Below, one piece after another: positions 1 through 20,698 of a stretch of DNA of 47,984 bases (the stretch's first letter is position 1; each line of letters begins with the position of its first letter). The DNA comes from Actinomadura sp. 6K520. Lineage in GTDB: Bacteria > Actinomycetota > Actinomycetes > Streptosporangiales > Streptosporangiaceae. Under the pieces are notes generated by a model. It was not told where the DNA came from, searched no databases, and saw nothing but the letters and a program-made list of their open reading frames with translations. Where the stretch lies: the NCBI RefSeq assembly GCF_004349245.1, contig NZ_SMLC01000046.1, forward strand, positions 1 to 47,984. The letters are read 5' to 3'. The translations under genes and the position numbers were made by a program.

Positions 1-5062
<5,062 letters not shown>

Positions 5063-5080
5063 GGCCTCCGTTCCTTGCGG

Positions 5081-11350
<6,270 letters not shown>

Positions 11351-11394
11351 GCGCTGCCTTCTCGTGCGGTTGCGGGGGCCGGGGGCGTGCGGTG

Positions 11395-13056
11395 CTACTC
11401 GCGGAAGCGCATGCGGACGAGGCCCTTGCTGGCGCGGATCATCCGCGGGCCGATCTCGGGAGGGGCCTCCCTGCGGCACCAGATGGCGTTCTTCGCCATC
11501 TTCAGCGGTGTCATGTTGAAGCAGCGGGTGTCGCGCTCACCCAGCCGGAACGCCGGCGCGATGTAGTCGGCGTCCTTGATGCGCCCGAGGATCCGCGCGG
11601 CGGCGGCGTCCGCGGTCACCGTGCCCTCCCGCACCGATTCGCACAGTTCGCGGGTGGCGATCCCCAGCTCGTTGAACCCCTCGCTGACCGGCAGCGGCGA
11701 GCCGGGGTGCTTGCTGTTCTCCAGATCCAGGAAGACCTTCTCGTCACCCGTCTTGGCGAACCGGTAGTAGGCGTCCTCCAGCATGACGTTGCCGAGCATC
11801 GTGCCGAGCATCCAGGTGCGGCACGTCGCGTTCCACAGCTCGTAGTCGCCGAAGCCGACGAAGGAGCTGAAGACGAGGTCGTCGTGGAAGTCGAAGAGTC
11901 CCTGCTGCAGCGCCTCCAGGTACCCGAACCGCTCCAGCGACCAGTTCCCGTCCCTGGAGGCCGCGATCAGCCGCCAGCCGAGGGCGTTGACGAGTTCGAG
12001 GGTGTTGGTGAGGCCGCGGGAGTACAGGGCGTCGATGAACCCCGCCGCGTGGGAGGTGAGGCAGTACCGCTCCCCCACCACCTGCTTGGCCGAGTACTGC
12101 AGCCGCCCCGTGGAGACCCAGGGCCGGACGGCCTTGGCCTCCTTGAACTGGTGCGCGATCTGCGGGAACCGTTCCAGGAAGGCGTTGAACTCCTGTTCCG
12201 GGGAGACGCCGTCCTCCTTGGGATGGACCCTCGGGTCGAAGGTCAGCCCGACGCTGCAGAGCTTGTTGATCGCCCCCGGATGATTGTCGAACGGGATGAC
12301 CCAGAGCCATCCGCCGTCGAAGACATGGTGCAGGGTGCCGTTGTGCCACGGGTTCGGCTGGTCATGGCGCTTGGCGGCGGGCGCGTCGTCGAACGGCGTC
12401 ACCCCGATCATGTGCGTGAAGATCGTGCGGGTGTGGGTGCGCGCCCTGGTGGGGGTCTCCCGCAGTTCGAACTTCTCCGCCAGCGGCGACCGGAAGCCGC
12501 TGCCGTCGACCACGTACGAGGCGCGGAACTCCTCGCCGCGGGCACCGCGGAGCACCGCCCCGGAGTCCGGGTCGATCTCGATGTCCTCGATCCTGGTGTT
12601 CAGCCGCGGGGTCGCGCCGTACTTGACCGCCACGTGGAACAGGTAGGCGTCGATGTCCTGCCTGAACAGGTGGGTCTCGGTCCGCAGCGCCGCCGGGACG
12701 ACCAGCTGGTTGACCTCTTCGCGGTTCTGCGGCCGCCCTTCGCGGTGGTAGACGAACCCGAAGTTCTGCTTCCGGCCGCAGTTGGCCGAGACGTGCCGCC
12801 TGATGCCCTTGAAGCTCGACAGCGGCATGATCTCCGGCACCCGGTAGCGGTCGGCGATGAGCCGGGTCATTCCGGAGGTGTACGGGATGGTCGACTCGCC
12901 CACGGCGAACCGCGGGTGCACGCCCGCGTCCAGCAGCAGCACGCTCACGCCGTTGCGGGCGAGGATGGCGCCGAGCATGCCGCCCGCCATGCCGCTGCCC
13001 AGGATCGCCACGTCGAAATGTTCGGCGCGCCGGGGCGCGCTGGTGTTCGACTGCAC
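11395..13056 (-). CDS. FAD-dependent halogenase (tryptophan-halogenase superfamily)
   Basis: A 553-residue flavin halogenase that would use FADH2, O2 and halide to halogenate an electron-rich substrate. Visible marks are the FAD-binding GSGMAGG (20-26), HPRFAVGEST (48-57), a Lys in SSFKG (Lys83) where flavin halogenases place their catalytic lysine, and WLWVIP (250-255), which matches the family WxWxIP motif. A long C-terminal region after residue 400 makes it bigger than halogenase 2. GTG 13056 is preferred because GGTGAG lies upstream at useful spacing; GTG 13065, with GAAGG directly against it, would add three residues. The gene is fourth from the right in the PKS operon's upstream half, between the antiporter and the reducing PKS. 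The substrate is unknown: it could be a free aromatic moiety or a carrier-bound chain. Confidence 0.9.
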   Translation of the reverse strand: MQSNTSAPRRAEHFDVAILGSGMAGGMLGAILARNGVSVLLLDAGVHPRFAVGESTIPYTSGMTRLIADRYRVPEIMPLSSFKGIRRHVSANCGRKQNFGFVYHREGRPQNREEVNQLVVPAALRTETHLFRQDIDAYLFHVAVKYGATPRLNTRIEDIEIDPDSGAVLRGARGEEFRASYVVDGSGFRSPLAEKFELRETPTRARTHTRTIFTHMIGVTPFDDAPAAKRHDQPNPWHNGTLHHVFDGGWLWVIPFDNHPGAINKLCSVGLTFDPRVHPKEDGVSPEQEFNAFLERFPQIAHQFKEAKAVRPWVSTGRLQYSAKQVVGERYCLTSHAAGFIDALYSRGLTNTLELVNALGWRLIAASRDGNWSLERFGYLEALQQGLFDFHDDLVFSSFVGFGDYELWNATCRTWMLGTMLGNVMLEDAYYRFAKTGDEKVFLDLENSKHPGSPLPVSEGFNELGIATRELCESVREGTVTADAAAARILGRIKDADYIAPAFRLGERDTRCFNMTPLKMAKNAIWCRREAPPEIGPRMIRASKGLVRMRFRE

Positions 13057-13123
13057 TTGTCTCACCCTTCGCTTCGCGGGCCGCGACGGCCCTTCCGTTC
13101 TCTGTGGCGGCGGCGCGCCCGCT

Positions 13124-14395
13124 TCAGGGCGGCACCGCGGTCCGTCCCGTCGGCTCGCGGGCGCCCCCGGCGGCCGCCGGCTCGTCCGCGTGCCCGCGGA
13201 GGGTCAGCGACAGCAGGGGCCCGGTCATCAGCGTCGTCAGCAGCGTCATGACGACCATCAGCGAGTAGAGCGGGTCGTCGAGCAGGCCGAACTGCAGGCC
13301 GACGCCGAGGACGACGGGGCCGGTCAGCCCCCGCGTGTTCATCAGCGCGGCGATCGCGGCCGAGGGCCGCGCCGGCATCCCCTGGGTGCGCAGCCCCAGG
13401 TAGGTTCCGCCGACCTTGCCCGCCACGGCCACGGCCATGATCAGGCACAGCAGCCACAGGTCGGAGACGTCCAGCGAGGCCAGGTCGATGCGCAGGCCGG
13501 CCACCACGAAGTAGACCGGCAGCAGCACGGCGGTGAGCTGGCCGAGGCGGTCCTCCAGCTCGGCCCGCAGGGCCGGGCCGCCGCCGCCCCGCGGCATGAT
13601 CAGCCCGAACAGGAACGCGCCCATGATCAGGTGCATGCCCATCGCCTGGGTCGCCACGGCCGACAGGAGCGTCCCGCTGAGGAGCACCGCGAAGGTCCAC
13701 GGCGTCAGCGGCCCGCCGGCCCCGCCGGCCGACAGGAACCCGCGCAGCAGCGGCCTGACGACGAGGAACAGGAGGGCCGCGTAGCAGACGAACAGGCCCG
13801 CCCGCCACAGCGCCGCCTCGCCGCCCACCATGGCCTGGACGGCCGCGAGCGCGACCCACGCCGCGACGTCGACGATCGCGGCCACCGCCAGCGCCAGACC
13901 TCCCAGCGGCGTGGCGAACAGCCCCCGGTCCTCCAGGATCCTGGCGAGCACCGGGAAGGCCGTCACCGAGACGGCCAGCCCGATGAACACCACGAACGCG
14001 GCCGCCGGGCTCCCCTCCACCGGGTGCGCGCGCAGCAGGTGGAACCCCAGGCCGAGCCCGAGGCCGAAGGGGACAAGGGTGGCCCCGACGATCGCGCCGA
14101 CGGCCGGCCGCCCCCTGCCCCGCAGCGCGCCGGTGTCGACCTCCAGCCCGACGGCGAACATGAACACCGCCAGGCCGAGGTCCGCGATCCCGGCGAGGAC
14201 CGACTGGACCTCCGCGGGGAACAGCGCTTCGGAGATCCCGTCGCTCAGCAGCGTGGGGCCGAGCAGGATGCCCGCGACGATCTCACCGACCACCGCGGGC
14301 TGCCCCACGCGCGTCGCCAGCGCCCCGAGCCCGCGCGCGAGCACGAGGATCAACGCGAGATCCGCGAACAACAACTGCACCTGATGGCTGGTCAC
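13124..14395 (-). CDS. Cation/proton antiporter, CPA2 family (KefB-like membrane domain)
   Basis: A 423-residue integral membrane protein of roughly 12 hydrophobic segments with the CPA2 signature around GLAVSVTAFPVLARILED (about residues 143-160), followed by the second conserved helix AAIVDVAAWVALA. The family exchanges Na+ or K+ for H+ across the membrane. There is no TrkA-N nucleotide-binding domain; the protein ends shortly after the last helix with a polar Ala/Gly/Arg tail. It lies between two halogenase genes with gaps of 68 and 58 nt on the same strand, so it is very probably part of the biosynthetic operon. Its job there could be ion or pH homeostasis during production or self-protection; that is inference. 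The start GTG 14395 has a weak GGAG about 10 nt upstream. Confidence 0.9.
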   Translation of the reverse strand: MTSHQVQLLFADLALILVLARGLGALATRVGQPAVVGEIVAGILLGPTLLSDGISEALFPAEVQSVLAGIADLGLAVFMFAVGLEVDTGALRGRGRPAVGAIVGATLVPFGLGLGLGFHLLRAHPVEGSPAAAFVVFIGLAVSVTAFPVLARILEDRGLFATPLGGLALAVAAIVDVAAWVALAAVQAMVGGEAALWRAGLFVCYAALLFLVVRPLLRGFLSAGGAGGPLTPWTFAVLLSGTLLSAVATQAMGMHLIMGAFLFGLIMPRGGGGPALRAELEDRLGQLTAVLLPVYFVVAGLRIDLASLDVSDLWLLCLIMAVAVAGKVGGTYLGLRTQGMPARPSAAIAALMNTRGLTGPVVLGVGLQFGLLDDPLYSLMVVMTLLTTLMTGPLLSLTLRGHADEPAAAGGAREPTGRTAVPP

Positions 14396-14463
14396 TGGCG
14401 GGCGGCTCCACTCACTTCTGATCGAACGGGCAGGCGCTCACGGCGGACCGGCTGGGCGGCCGA

Positions 14464-15738
14464 TCAGGTCGTGGCCTCCACCGCACCTTCGGCGAGCAGA
14501 TCGTCCAGCTGGATATGGAACAGCTCGTGCTTTCCGCTCAGGCCGGAGATCAGCTGCACGAAGTCCTTGGACGGCTCGTTCTTCTTCTCCGGATCGACGA
14601 GTTCCTGCGCCAGGCTGTAATAGAACTCCTCGTACTTGGTGCGGTCGTAGAACCGCTCGACGAAGGTCCTGATCTCGTCGAAGAAGGCGCGGTAGGCGCC
14701 GGCGTACCGGTCCAGCGCGGCCTTCTCGATCTCGGGATGGTCCAGGACCGTCCCGAGGATCTTCGCCAGGGTGCTGGCGGCCAGCGTCGCCAGCGCGACG
14801 CCGGTCGAGAACAGCGGGTCGACGAACGCCGCCGAGTCGCCCACCAGGACCCAGCCGTCGCCGTGGAAGGTGTGGGAGGTGTACGACCAGTCGCGGGCGC
14901 TGCGGAAGCCGCCGGACTGGCGGGCGTCACGCAGCAGGTACTTGAGCTTGGTGGTGCGCTCCCGCTGCTCGGCGAACAGCTCCTGCAGCGACTGGTCGGT
15001 CTTGCCGGCGTTCTCGGCGCGGGTCACGTAGCCGACGCTCTGCCGGTCCTTGTCGATGGGGATGGCCCAGAACCAGCCCTCGTCCAGGCCCTCGATGAGG
15101 ATGTTCGTCCACTCGTCGCCGGGCAGCCGGTCGCAGCCGTCGAAGTACGTCCAGACGGCGACGTTGCGGAGCTCGTCGTGCCAGGTGATCTCGGAGAAGC
15201 GCCGGCTGAGGACGCGGGCCTGCCCCGAGGCGTCCACGACCATGGTGGCGCGCGCCTCGTGGACCTGCTTCTCGCCCTGGACCGAGTAGCGCACGCCGGT
15301 GACCCGGCCCGAGTCGTCCAGGATCGGCTCCTTGACCGTCGCCTCCTCCAGGACGTGGGCGCCCAGTTCGCGGGCCCGGTCGAGGATCAGCGTGTCGAAG
15401 TCCGCGCGGCGGGTGTGGTACGCGTACGCGTAGGGGCCGCCCTTGATGAACGAGAAGTTCCACGGGACCTGGTCGTTGCCCCACACGAGCGTCCCGCCGT
15501 ACTTGCGTTCGAAGCCGCGGGCGTCCATGCGCTCGGTGAGCCCGAGCTCCTCCATGGGCCGCATGACCGCGGGGATGAGGGACTCCCCGATGTGATAGCG
15601 CGGGAAGCGCTCCCGGTCGAGGACGAGGACCCGGCGCCCGTTCTTGGCGAGCAGGCCGGCGGTGGTGGCGCCGGCGGGGCCGCCACCGATCACCACGACG
15701 TCGAATTGGTCAGGAATCCCGAAGAGATTGGGCGACAT
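14464..15738 (-). CDS. FAD-dependent halogenase, short type (CndH/CmlS-like group)
   Basis: A 424-residue flavin halogenase. Motifs are GGGPAG (18-23), DRERFPRYHIGESLIP (41-56), Lys79 in RKYGG followed by WG, WFWAIP (222-227, the WxWxIP motif), and GDSAAFVDPLFSTGV, the second FAD/halide-side motif. Length and motif spacing resemble the shorter halogenases of the CndH, SgcC3 and CmlS type, several of which are reported to act on carrier-protein-bound substrates. This assignment is from memory of the family, not from an alignment. ATG 15738 follows GGAAGG at 5-6 nt. It is the first gene of the leftward PKS operon, so its upstream gap should hold the operon promoter. It is only distantly similar to the second halogenase of the operon, suggesting two separate chlorinations rather than a recent duplication. 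Confidence 0.92.
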   Translation of the reverse strand: MSPNLFGIPDQFDVVVIGGGPAGATTAGLLAKNGRRVLVLDRERFPRYHIGESLIPAVMRPMEELGLTERMDARGFERKYGGTLVWGNDQVPWNFSFIKGGPYAYAYHTRRADFDTLILDRARELGAHVLEEATVKEPILDDSGRVTGVRYSVQGEKQVHEARATMVVDASGQARVLSRRFSEITWHDELRNVAVWTYFDGCDRLPGDEWTNILIEGLDEGWFWAIPIDKDRQSVGYVTRAENAGKTDQSLQELFAEQRERTTKLKYLLRDARQSGGFRSARDWSYTSHTFHGDGWVLVGDSAAFVDPLFSTGVALATLAASTLAKILGTVLDHPEIEKAALDRYAGAYRAFFDEIRTFVERFYDRTKYEEFYYSLAQELVDPEKKNEPSKDFVQLISGLSGKHELFHIQLDDLLAEGAVEATT

Positions 15739-15888
15739 GCCGACCTTCCACTAATCCGGATACGGCTTGACCGAACCATCCGCGAACCCGATTCCGAGAA
15801 CCGGACCGATCGATACCCCGCCATTCTGCCCAGCCGGTGCTAGAGAAAGTCTGCACGCCTGCTGGACGATGTCGAAACACAAATAGCC

Positions 15889-15906
15889 GCAATTTGGGAG
15901 ATGACA
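15889..15906 (+). promoter_or_regulatory. Cluster-wide 18-bp motif, copy A (upstream of halogenase/PKS operon)
   Basis: GCAATTTGGGAGATGACA. It is one of six matches to GCAATYTRRGMGRTGNCM. It lies in the 277-bp gap between halogenase 2 (starts 15738, leftward) and the AfsR-like gene (ends 16016). The gap to the halogenase ATG is 150 nt. Unlike the other five copies it points away from the gene it presumably serves. No convincing -10/-35 pair was seen in the gap. Confidence 0.6.
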
Positions 15907-16015
15907 TGAAGGCGGCGGGGCAGAACAGTGGAAAGCGTCACGGAATCCGGACACGCCGCGCCCGCCATGCGCCGAAACCCGGCGATGGCGGCGAATGGGA
16001 ACGGCCGGCGGACCG

Positions 16016-18007
16016 CTAGAGGCGGGCCGCCGGATGATCGATATGCGGAATGTTCTCCGTGCCGCTGAAGAAGCCGTTCCTGGCCCGCTGGTACCGCAGC
16101 ACCCTGCGCAGCGCCTCGTGGCGGCGGCGCTCCGGTTCCTGCCGCGAGCACTCGGCGGCGTACGTGCCGATCAGCGTGTGGAACCGGTAGTTGTCGCGGC
16201 CTTCGGCGTCCAGCAGGTGGTTGTCGGCGAGGTTCTCCAGCAGCCCCCGGGCCGAACCCCACGGCAGCCCGGCCAGCGCGGCGGCCTCGGAGACGCAGAA
16301 CACGGGCGAGCCGTACGCGCCCAGCAGCCGGAACATGCGGGCGGGCTCGGGGTCCAGCGCCCGGTACGAGGCCCCGAACACCGACCGCAGCGTCGCCTCG
16401 GGGTCGTTCTCCACCGCGAGCCGGTCGAGCCGGCTGTTCTTCGGGGTGTAGCGCTCGACCAGCTCGGCGAACCGCATCCGGGGATGGGCGGTGAGCTGCT
16501 CGGCGGCGAGCCGCAGGGCGAGCGGGAGGTGGCCGCACATCTCGGCGATGCGGACCGTGTCCTCGCGCTGCCCGTCCACCCGTTCCGCACCGATCAGGTA
16601 GGTGAGCAGGCTGATCGACTCGTCGAGCTCCAGCGGGGCCACCTCGACGCGGTGCGCCCCGTCCCGCGCCACGAAGCCGCTCTGCCGCCGCCTGCTGGTG
16701 ATCAGGACGCAGGCGGGGCCGCCGGGGACCAGGGGCCGCAGCTGCTCGGGGTCGAGCGCGTCGTCGAGGACGATCAGCACCCGCCGGTCGTGCAGGAGGC
16801 TCCGGTACAGGGCCGTCCGCCCCTCCGGTTCGGCGGGCACGTGGCTGCGGCTCACCCCGAGGCTGAGCAGCAGCGAGGTGAGCGCCTCCGCGGCGTCCAG
16901 CGGCCGGCGCCCGGGGCTGAAGCCGCCGAGGTCGATGAACAGCTGGCCGTCGGGGAACCGGTCGATGAACTCGTGCCCGACCGTGAGGGCCAGCGCGGTC
17001 TTCCCGCTGCCCGCGACCCCGTCGATCACGACCAGCGGGGGCTTGCTCCCGGGCTGGGCCAGCCCCTCGTCGATGATCGCCCGCAGCGCGCCGAGCTCCG
17101 CCGACCGGCCGACGAACCCGCGCGCCTTCGGGGGGAGCTGCGCCGGGCGCAGCGCCACGAACTCCCCGGGGCCCCGCTCCCGTGGCCCCGGGCGGCCGAG
17201 CGGGGGCGGCCCGTCCGGTACCGGCGCCAGCAGCTCCGGGCTCCCCGCGAGGATCTGCGCATGCAGCTTGCGCAGGTCGGGGCCTGGCTCGATGCCCAGC
17301 TCCTGGATCAGCAGCTCCCGCGTCTCGCGGTACACCTCCAGCGCCCGCGCCTGCCTGCCGCACCGGTACAGCGCCAGCATGAGCAGCCAGCGCAGGCGCT
17401 CGCGGAGCGGATGCCGGGCGACGGAGGCGGTCAGGACCGCGGCGAGCTCGGAGTGCCGCCCCACCTCCAGCATCAGGGCGGCCCATTCCTCGGTCGCCGT
17501 CATCCGCAGCTCGAACAGGTGGGCGCGTTCGGTCTCGGCGAAGGGGCCCGGCACGCTCGCGTAGGCCTCCCCCCGCCACAGGCCGAGCGCCGCGTCGAAC
17601 TCGCGGAGCGCCGCCGGTGCGAGGCCCTCCGCCAGCGACCGGCGGGCGCGCGCCAGCAGCTCCATGAACCGCTCGGCGTCGATGTTCTCCGGCGGGACGC
17701 ACAGGCTGTAGCCGCCGCCCGTCGAGACCAGCACCTCGCCGGTGTCCCGCCGCCCGCGCCGGGGCTCCAGCACCTTGCGCAGGCCGGCGACGTAGGTGTG
17801 GACGCTGTTGCTGGCGGTGGCCGGGACCGTGTCGCCCCAGACGGCATCGATGATCTCGTCGATCTCCACGACCTCGTTCACCCGGCTGGCCAGCAGGCCC
17901 AGGACGGCGCGCTGCTTGGGCGGGCCTGGCGTCACCTCGGTCTCGTCCCGCCAGACCCGCATCCGACCGAGCAGCTCCAGCCGCACTGACCGTTCCGCCT
18001 CTGGCAT
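16016..18007 (-). CDS. AfsR-like SARP transcriptional regulator with NB-ARC ATPase domain
   Basis: 663 residues. There is an OmpR-type winged-helix DNA-binding domain (about 8-100; LELLGRMRVWRD, then PPKQRAVLGLLA), a bacterial transcriptional activation domain (about 108-255), and an NB-ARC nucleotide-binding domain (about 295-600) with P-loop GVAGSGKTAL (330-339) and Walker B VLIVLDDA. It is shorter than classical AfsR (about 990 residues) because the C-terminal TPR region is missing. Such SARPs activate antibiotic clusters by binding direct repeats near -35 and recruiting RNA polymerase. ATG 18007 is chosen because GGAGGTG lies 8 nt upstream. It is transcribed divergently from the acetyl-CoA carboxylase operon, and its own upstream region carries motif copy D at 117 nt, suggesting it belongs to the same regulon. 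Confidence 0.92.
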   Translation of the reverse strand: MPEAERSVRLELLGRMRVWRDETEVTPGPPKQRAVLGLLASRVNEVVEIDEIIDAVWGDTVPATASNSVHTYVAGLRKVLEPRRGRRDTGEVLVSTGGGYSLCVPPENIDAERFMELLARARRSLAEGLAPAALREFDAALGLWRGEAYASVPGPFAETERAHLFELRMTATEEWAALMLEVGRHSELAAVLTASVARHPLRERLRWLLMLALYRCGRQARALEVYRETRELLIQELGIEPGPDLRKLHAQILAGSPELLAPVPDGPPPLGRPGPRERGPGEFVALRPAQLPPKARGFVGRSAELGALRAIIDEGLAQPGSKPPLVVIDGVAGSGKTALALTVGHEFIDRFPDGQLFIDLGGFSPGRRPLDAAEALTSLLLSLGVSRSHVPAEPEGRTALYRSLLHDRRVLIVLDDALDPEQLRPLVPGGPACVLITSRRRQSGFVARDGAHRVEVAPLELDESISLLTYLIGAERVDGQREDTVRIAEMCGHLPLALRLAAEQLTAHPRMRFAELVERYTPKNSRLDRLAVENDPEATLRSVFGASYRALDPEPARMFRLLGAYGSPVFCVSEAAALAGLPWGSARGLLENLADNHLLDAEGRDNYRFHTLIGTYAAECSRQEPERRRHEALRRVLRYQRARNGFFSGTENIPHIDHPAARL

Positions 18008-18124
18008 GGTCCGATCACCTCCGAAGTCGGGATTGAGCACGGGATGAGCACGCCGGCGCCGCCGGGAACGCGCGCATGGACCCACCGCTGCGGACCCAGC
18101 CAGCCTCCGCGCCCGCACGCCCGC

Positions 18125-18142
18125 TGTCACCGCCCAGATTGC
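18125..18142 (-). promoter_or_regulatory. Cluster-wide 18-bp motif, copy D (upstream of AfsR-like gene)
   Basis: On the minus strand: GCAATCTGGGCGGTGACA, 117 nt before the AfsR-like ATG and in the same orientation. It shares extended flanks (CAGC before, GCG after) with copy F at 29417, giving 23 matching positions out of 24. The 374-bp gap 18008-18381 holds this copy and copy E, one for each divergent gene; nothing else was recognised there. Confidence 0.7.
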
Positions 18143-18236
18143 GCTGGGTCAAGGCCCGTGCCAAGAACGGCAGGTCGGGCGGCATGGACGGGGCCTTCCG
18201 GCCCGCATCCACGGGGGACGTCCGCCACCGCGCGGA

Positions 18237-18254
18237 GCAATCTAAGCGGTGACA
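18237..18254 (+). promoter_or_regulatory. Cluster-wide 18-bp motif, copy E (upstream of acetyl-CoA carboxylase operon)
   Basis: GCAATCTAAGCGGTGACA, 127 nt before the accDA GTG and in the same orientation as that operon. It differs from copy F at one position and from copy D at two. Confidence 0.7.
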
Positions 18255-18381
18255 CGGTGCCCGCGGGATCCGAGCATGGGGCTTGGCGGCGCCGCCCGAG
18301 AGGCGACGACCGGAGAGACGAGACGCCGCCGAGCCGTGCCGGCTCGCAGGCACGATCGGGAGACCAGGAAGAGGTTCGGCC

Positions 18382-20151
18382 GTGGCCCTTGCCGTGAGAG
18401 CCTCGGGTACCGGCCAGGCGGCCTGGAGCGTCTGCCGCCGCTGCCGGACCCTCAGCCATGCCAGGCAGGTCGCGCGCCGCCTCGGCGTGTGCCCCGAGTG
18501 CGGATGGCACGCCCCGCTGAGCGCCGCGGACCGCGTCGAGCAGCTGCTCGACCCGGGAAGCGCCGTGCCTTTCGGGCCCCCGGTCGGCACCGCCGATCCC
18601 CTGGTCTTCCACGACACCAGGCCCTATCCGGACCGGCTCCGCGAGGCCCGCGCGGCCACCGGGCTGGACGAGGCCGCCATCTGCGTCCGCGGGACGATCG
18701 AGGGGCACCCGGTGGTCACCGCCGTCATGGACTTCCGGTTCATGGGCGGGAGCCTCGGCGCGGGGGTGGGAGACCGGATCTGCCTCGCCGCCGAGACGGC
18801 GTGCGCCGACGCGGTGCCGCTGCTCCTCGTCACCGCCTCCGGTGGGGCGCGCATGCAGGAGGGGGCGATCTCCCTCATGCAGCTTGCCCGGACCAGCGCG
18901 TCGCTGGCCATGCTCGACGAGGCGGGCATCCTCACCGTCTCGCTGATCACCGACCCGACGTACGGCGGCGTGGCAGCGTCCTACGCCACGCTCACCGACG
19001 TCATCATCGCCGAGCCCGGCGCCCGGCTGGGCTTCGCCGGTCCCCGGGTCATCGCGCAGACGATCAGGCAGACCCTGCCGCCGGGTTTCCAGACCGCCGA
19101 GCACCTGCTCGACCACGGCGGCATCGACATCGTCGCGCCGCGGGCCGAGTTGCGCGGGACGCTGTCGCGGGTGCTGGCCGCCGGACGGCCCGGCCACCTC
19201 CGGACGGGCGGTTCCGGCGCCCCGGCCGAGCGCCCGGCGCCCACCGCGCCGCCCGGGGAGCCCGCCCTCCTCGGCGACTGCGACCAGGTCCCCGAGCGCG
19301 ACCCCTGGGAGACCGTCCGCCGCGCCCGCTCGCTGAAGCGCCCCACGCTGCGCGACCTGCTGCCGTACCTGGTGGCCGACTTCGAGGAGCTGCACGGGGA
19401 CCGGCTCTCCGACGACTGCTCCGCGATCGTCGGCGGCGTGGGGGTGTTCGAGGGCCGGGCGGTGCTGGTCATCGGCAACCAGAAGGGGCACACGCCTCAG
19501 GAGCTCGCCCGGAACGACTACGGCATGTCCTCGCCCGCGGGCTACCGCAAGGCGGCACGGTTGATGCGGCTCGCCGGCAAGCTCGGGCTCCCGGTGCTCA
19601 CGTTCGTCGACACCCCCGGCGCCCATCCGGGCGTCGAGGCCGAGGAGCGGCACCAGGCGGCGGCGATAGCGGCGAACCTGCGGCTGATGGCCCGGCTCCC
19701 GGTGCCGATCGTCACCGTGGTCACCGGCGAGGGCGGCAGCGGCGGCGCCCTCGCGCTCGCCGTGGCCGACCGGGTGCTCATGCTGGCCGACGCCGTCTAC
19801 TCCGTCATCAGCCCGGAGGGCTGCGCCGCGATCCTCTGGCAGGACCCCGCCGCCGCGCCCGCGGCGGCGGAGGCGCTGCGGCTCGACGCCCGCGAACTCC
19901 TGCGGCTCGGCGTGGTGGACGCGGTCGTCCCCGAGCCCGCGGGCGGTGTCGAGGGCGCGCCCCGGGCCACCGCCGCACGCATCGCGGCCGCACTGCGCGT
20001 GACGCTGCCCGAGCTGGCGGACCGGCCGGCGGACCACCTGCTCGCCGACCGGCTCGCGCGCTACCGGCGGTTCGCGATGCCGCCGCCCGCCGCTCCCGCC
20101 GCCGGCCGCGACGAGCCCGCCGCGCCGGCCCGTCCCGAAGAGAGGCACTGA
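18382..20151 (+). CDS. accDA: Acetyl-CoA carboxylase carboxyltransferase, fused beta-alpha (AccDA type)
   Basis: A 589-residue carboxyltransferase that moves CO2 from carboxybiotin to acetyl-CoA to make malonyl-CoA. The N-terminal AccD half starts with a four-cysteine zinc ribbon (Cys18, Cys21, Cys37, Cys40; CRRC and CPEC) and continues with the crotonase-like core ([36 protein letters not shown]). After a Pro/Ala-rich linker at about 265-305, the AccA half shows [35 protein letters not shown] and [12 protein letters not shown]. Fusion of the two subunits is common in actinomycete secondary-metabolite clusters. GTG 18382 follows AGGAAGAGG. It is the first gene of a four-gene rightward operon; its stop overlaps the BCCP start (TGATG). 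Its place in the cluster suggests a dedicated malonyl-CoA supply for polyketide assembly. Confidence 0.94.
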   Translation: MALAVRASGTGQAAWSVCRRCRTLSHARQVARRLGVCPECGWHAPLSAADRVEQLLDPGSAVPFGPPVGTADPLVFHDTRPYPDRLREARAATGLDEAAICVRGTIEGHPVVTAVMDFRFMGGSLGAGVGDRICLAAETACADAVPLLLVTASGGARMQEGAISLMQLARTSASLAMLDEAGILTVSLITDPTYGGVAASYATLTDVIIAEPGARLGFAGPRVIAQTIRQTLPPGFQTAEHLLDHGGIDIVAPRAELRGTLSRVLAAGRPGHLRTGGSGAPAERPAPTAPPGEPALLGDCDQVPERDPWETVRRARSLKRPTLRDLLPYLVADFEELHGDRLSDDCSAIVGGVGVFEGRAVLVIGNQKGHTPQELARNDYGMSSPAGYRKAARLMRLAGKLGLPVLTFVDTPGAHPGVEAEERHQAAAIAANLRLMARLPVPIVTVVTGEGGSGGALALAVADRVLMLADAVYSVISPEGCAAILWQDPAAAPAAAEALRLDARELLRLGVVDAVVPEPAGGVEGAPRATAARIAAALRVTLPELADRPADHLLADRLARYRRFAMPPPAAPAAGRDEPAAPARPEERH

Positions 20152-20693
20152 TGACGCTGACCGCGGATGCCGTCGCCCAGCACGAACGAGACCGCAGCGC
20201 GCAGAACGTGACCGACCTGATCGAGTTGATCGAGGCCGTCCGGGACAACGCCGCGCGGCTGCTGTCGGGAGTCCCCCATCCGCCCGCGTCGCTGCGCCTG
20301 CGCGCCGGCGCGGTGGCGGTGGAGCTGGAGTGGCCGCCGGCCGGAGCGGACCGTCCCGCCCCGCCGTCGGCGCTCAACGGTGCGGCCGAGAACGCGGCCG
20401 GCGAGCGAGCGTCTTCCCCGCCGCCGGTACGGGAGGAGGACGGGCTGTTCCCGGTCCCCTCCCCCTCGGTCGGCGTGTTCTACCGGGCTCCCGAGCCGGA
20501 CGCCGCGCCCTTCGTGAGCGTGGGCGACACCGTCGCTCGCGGGCAGCAGGTCGGGATCGTCGAGGTGATGAAGCTGATGCTCCCCGTGGAGGCGGACCGC
20601 GCGGGCCGGGTGGCCGAGATCGTGGCCCGCGACGGCGCCGAGGTCGAGTACGGCGAGCCGCTCCTGCTCCTCGCCGACCCGGCCGGGCGCTAG
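20151..20693 (+). CDS. accB: Biotin carboxyl carrier protein of acetyl-CoA carboxylase
   Basis: A 180-residue AccB-type protein. The N-terminal 50 residues are charged and helical, followed by a Pro/Ala/Ser-rich mobile linker (about 60-100) and a C-terminal biotinyl domain (about 100-180). The biotinylation site is EVMKLM with Lys141; the eukaryote-like and E. coli consensus EAMKMM is recognisable. ATG 20151 overlaps the AccDA stop codon by one base, so translation is probably coupled. It carries carboxybiotin between the biotin carboxylase encoded next and the fused carboxyltransferase encoded before. Confidence 0.95.
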   Translation: MTLTADAVAQHERDRSAQNVTDLIELIEAVRDNAARLLSGVPHPPASLRLRAGAVAVELEWPPAGADRPAPPSALNGAAENAAGERASSPPPVREEDGLFPVPSPSVGVFYRAPEPDAAPFVSVGDTVARGQQVGIVEVMKLMLPVEADRAGRVAEIVARDGAEVEYGEPLLLLADPAGR

Positions 20694-20698
20694 CCTCC

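Noticed and set aside
15906..16019. A 37-aa plus-strand frame starting inside motif copy A
   Set aside because: The GGAG-like piece belongs to the repeated motif, other copies do not lead into genes this way, and the product is low-complexity.
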